A program made the position numbers and the translations under genes. Shown piece after piece: positions 63,228-64,000 of a stretch of DNA of 64,000 nucleotides. The notes under the pieces are model-generated. The model was not told where the DNA came from, ran no database searches, and saw nothing but the letters and a program-made list of their open reading frames with translations. The first letter of the stretch is position 1; every line of letters starts with the position of its first letter. The DNA lies in the NCBI GenBank assembly GCA_029222685.1, contig JARHVB010000011.1:1-64000 (forward strand). The letters are read 5' to 3'. This stretch comes from Terripilifer ovatus (lineage in GTDB: Bacteria; Pseudomonadota; Alphaproteobacteria; Rhizobiales; Beijerinckiaceae).

Positions 63228-63779
63228 ATGTTTATCACGCAGGCGCTCGCCGCCACCCCAGCCGCTGGTGAAGCTGCTGCACCGGAAGGCGCATTTCCGC
63301 CGTTCGATCCGACAACGTTCACCTCTTCGCTGTTCTGGCTGGTGATCGTATTCGGTGCGCTCTACCTGCTGATGTCGCGGGTCGCTTTGCCGCGCGTCGC
63401 CGGCATTCTCGAGACCCGTCGCGGCCGCATCGCCGGCGATCTCGACAGCGCCGCCGCCATGCAGAAGCAGGCCGACGACGCCGCTGCCGCCTACGAGAAG
63501 GCGCTTTCCGACGCCAAGGCCCAGGCCCAGACCACCGCGCAGCAGACGCGCGACAGGCTGGCGGCCCAATCCGAAGCCGAGCGCAAGTCGCTCGAAGCCG
63601 GACTCAACGCCAAGCTCGCCGCCGCCGAAGCGCAGATCGCTGCGACCAAGGCGCAGGCGATGTCGTCGGTCGGCGGCATGGCCACCGACACCGCCGCCGA
63701 AATCATCAAGCACATCACCGGTGTCAGCGCCGAGCAGGGCGAGGTCGCCAAGGCGGTCGCCGCCGTGAAGATCGGCTAA
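63228..63779 (+). CDS. atpF': ATP synthase F0 subunit b'
   Basis: A 183-residue stalk subunit with an N-terminal helix (FTSSLFWLVIVFGALYLLM) and a long charged coiled coil. The short Ala-rich start TQALAATPAAGEAAAPEGAFPPFDP and a second, separate b gene mark it as the b' form of alphaproteobacteria and phototrophs. Ten bases separate it from atpF. Confidence 0.93.
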   Translation: MFITQALAATPAAGEAAAPEGAFPPFDPTTFTSSLFWLVIVFGALYLLMSRVALPRVAGILETRRGRIAGDLDSAAAMQKQADDAAAAYEKALSDAKAQAQTTAQQTRDRLAAQSEAERKSLEAGLNAKLAAAEAQIAATKAQAMSSVGGMATDTAAEIIKHITGVSAEQGEVAKAVAAVKIG

Positions 63780-63789
63780 GGAGCGAACC

Positions 63790-64000
63790 ATGCATTTCGA
63801 TGCAGAATTTTTCGTCGCCGTCGGTTTCGTTCTGTTCGTCCTGCTGCTCGGCTATCTCGGCGTGCATCGCACCGTGCTGAAGAGCCTCGACGGCCGCACC
63901 AAGCAGGTGGCCGACGAACTGGCGCAAGCCAAGCGCCTGCGCGACGAGGCCGAAGCCATTCTGGCGTCCTACAAGAAGAAAGCCCTGGAAGCCCAGGCCG
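63790..64000 (+). CDS. atpF: ATP synthase F0 subunit b (partial)
   Basis: The gene begins at ATG 63790 (MHFDAEFFVAVGFVLFVLLLG) and runs off the window after 70 codons. One N-terminal helix and the start of the coiled coil (TKQVADELAQAKRLRDEAEAILASY) are seen. It belongs to the same operon as the genes before it. Confidence 0.93.
   Translation, partial: MHFDAEFFVAVGFVLFVLLLGYLGVHRTVLKSLDGRTKQVADELAQAKRLRDEAEAILASYKKKALEAQA

Overview
The window is GC-rich and densely coded, and it reads as chromosome from an alphaproteobacterium of the order Hyphomicrobiales (Rhizobiales). The best family guess is Bradyrhizobiaceae/Xanthobacteraceae; this is inferred, not proven. Supporting signs are the ChvI-ChvG-HPr kinase-EIIA-HPr cluster, a C4-pathway 5-aminolevulinate synthase behind a FixK/FNR-type box, the rpsA-sppA-ihfB-lapA order, DUF721-DsbA-SMC in a row, split b/b' subunits of the F0 ATP synthase, and dispersed palindromic repeats of the CTCATCCTGAGGAGC type. 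I saw no rRNA, tRNA, CRISPR array, prophage or insertion sequence.

Layout. 0-5.2 kb (mostly minus): SDR dehydrogenase, luciferase-like (LLM) monooxygenase, alpha/beta hydrolase, then a DMT exporter and a NiCoT nickel/cobalt permease. 5.4-10.7 kb: Rieske ferredoxin and ArfB, an O-antigen-ligase-like membrane protein, an MsbA-type ABC exporter, a hydrolase. 10.7-16.1 kb: ABC-F ATPase, pgi, hrcA, a membrane protein. 16.4-20.7 kb: TctC-type binding protein, AraC regulator, second LLM plus hydrolase pair. 20.9-25.4 kb: gcdH with an ArsB/NhaD-type carrier, a repeat pair, pckA. 25.5-33.3 kb: HugZ-like protein, TctC protein, then chvI-chvG-hprK-EIIA-HPr and an orphan oligopeptide-type binding protein. 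33.5-41.2 kb: hemA, mscL, a 1183-residue symporter-fused hybrid kinase, Old Yellow Enzyme, a secreted methyltransferase-like protein. 41.5-46.6 kb: lapA, ihfB, sppA, rpsA, a third TctC protein. 46.8-53.9 kb: glutathione peroxidase, mutY, isochorismatase, VOC protein, a four-gene ECF sigma unit (phosphoesterase, cupredoxin, sigma, anti-sigma), DUF721, DsbA. 54.1-57.6 kb: smc. 57.6-61.4 kb: second repeat pair, then MarR-MFS-LLM-hydrolase. 61.6-64.0 kb: atpI-atpB-atpE-atpF'-atpF, the last gene cut by the window edge.

How it fits together. Housekeeping blocks (hrcA/pgi, pckA/chvGI/PTS, hemA, rpsA block, mutY/DUF721/smc, atp) alternate with accessory catabolic or uptake cassettes. The most striking accessory pattern is that an LLM flavin monooxygenase sits directly beside an alpha/beta hydrolase three separate times, each time with different extra partners (SDR; AraC; MarR plus MFS). 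Four binding-protein genes have no permease beside them. The ECF sigma unit is lodged between mutY and DUF721. These cassettes are the best places to look for undescribed chemistry.
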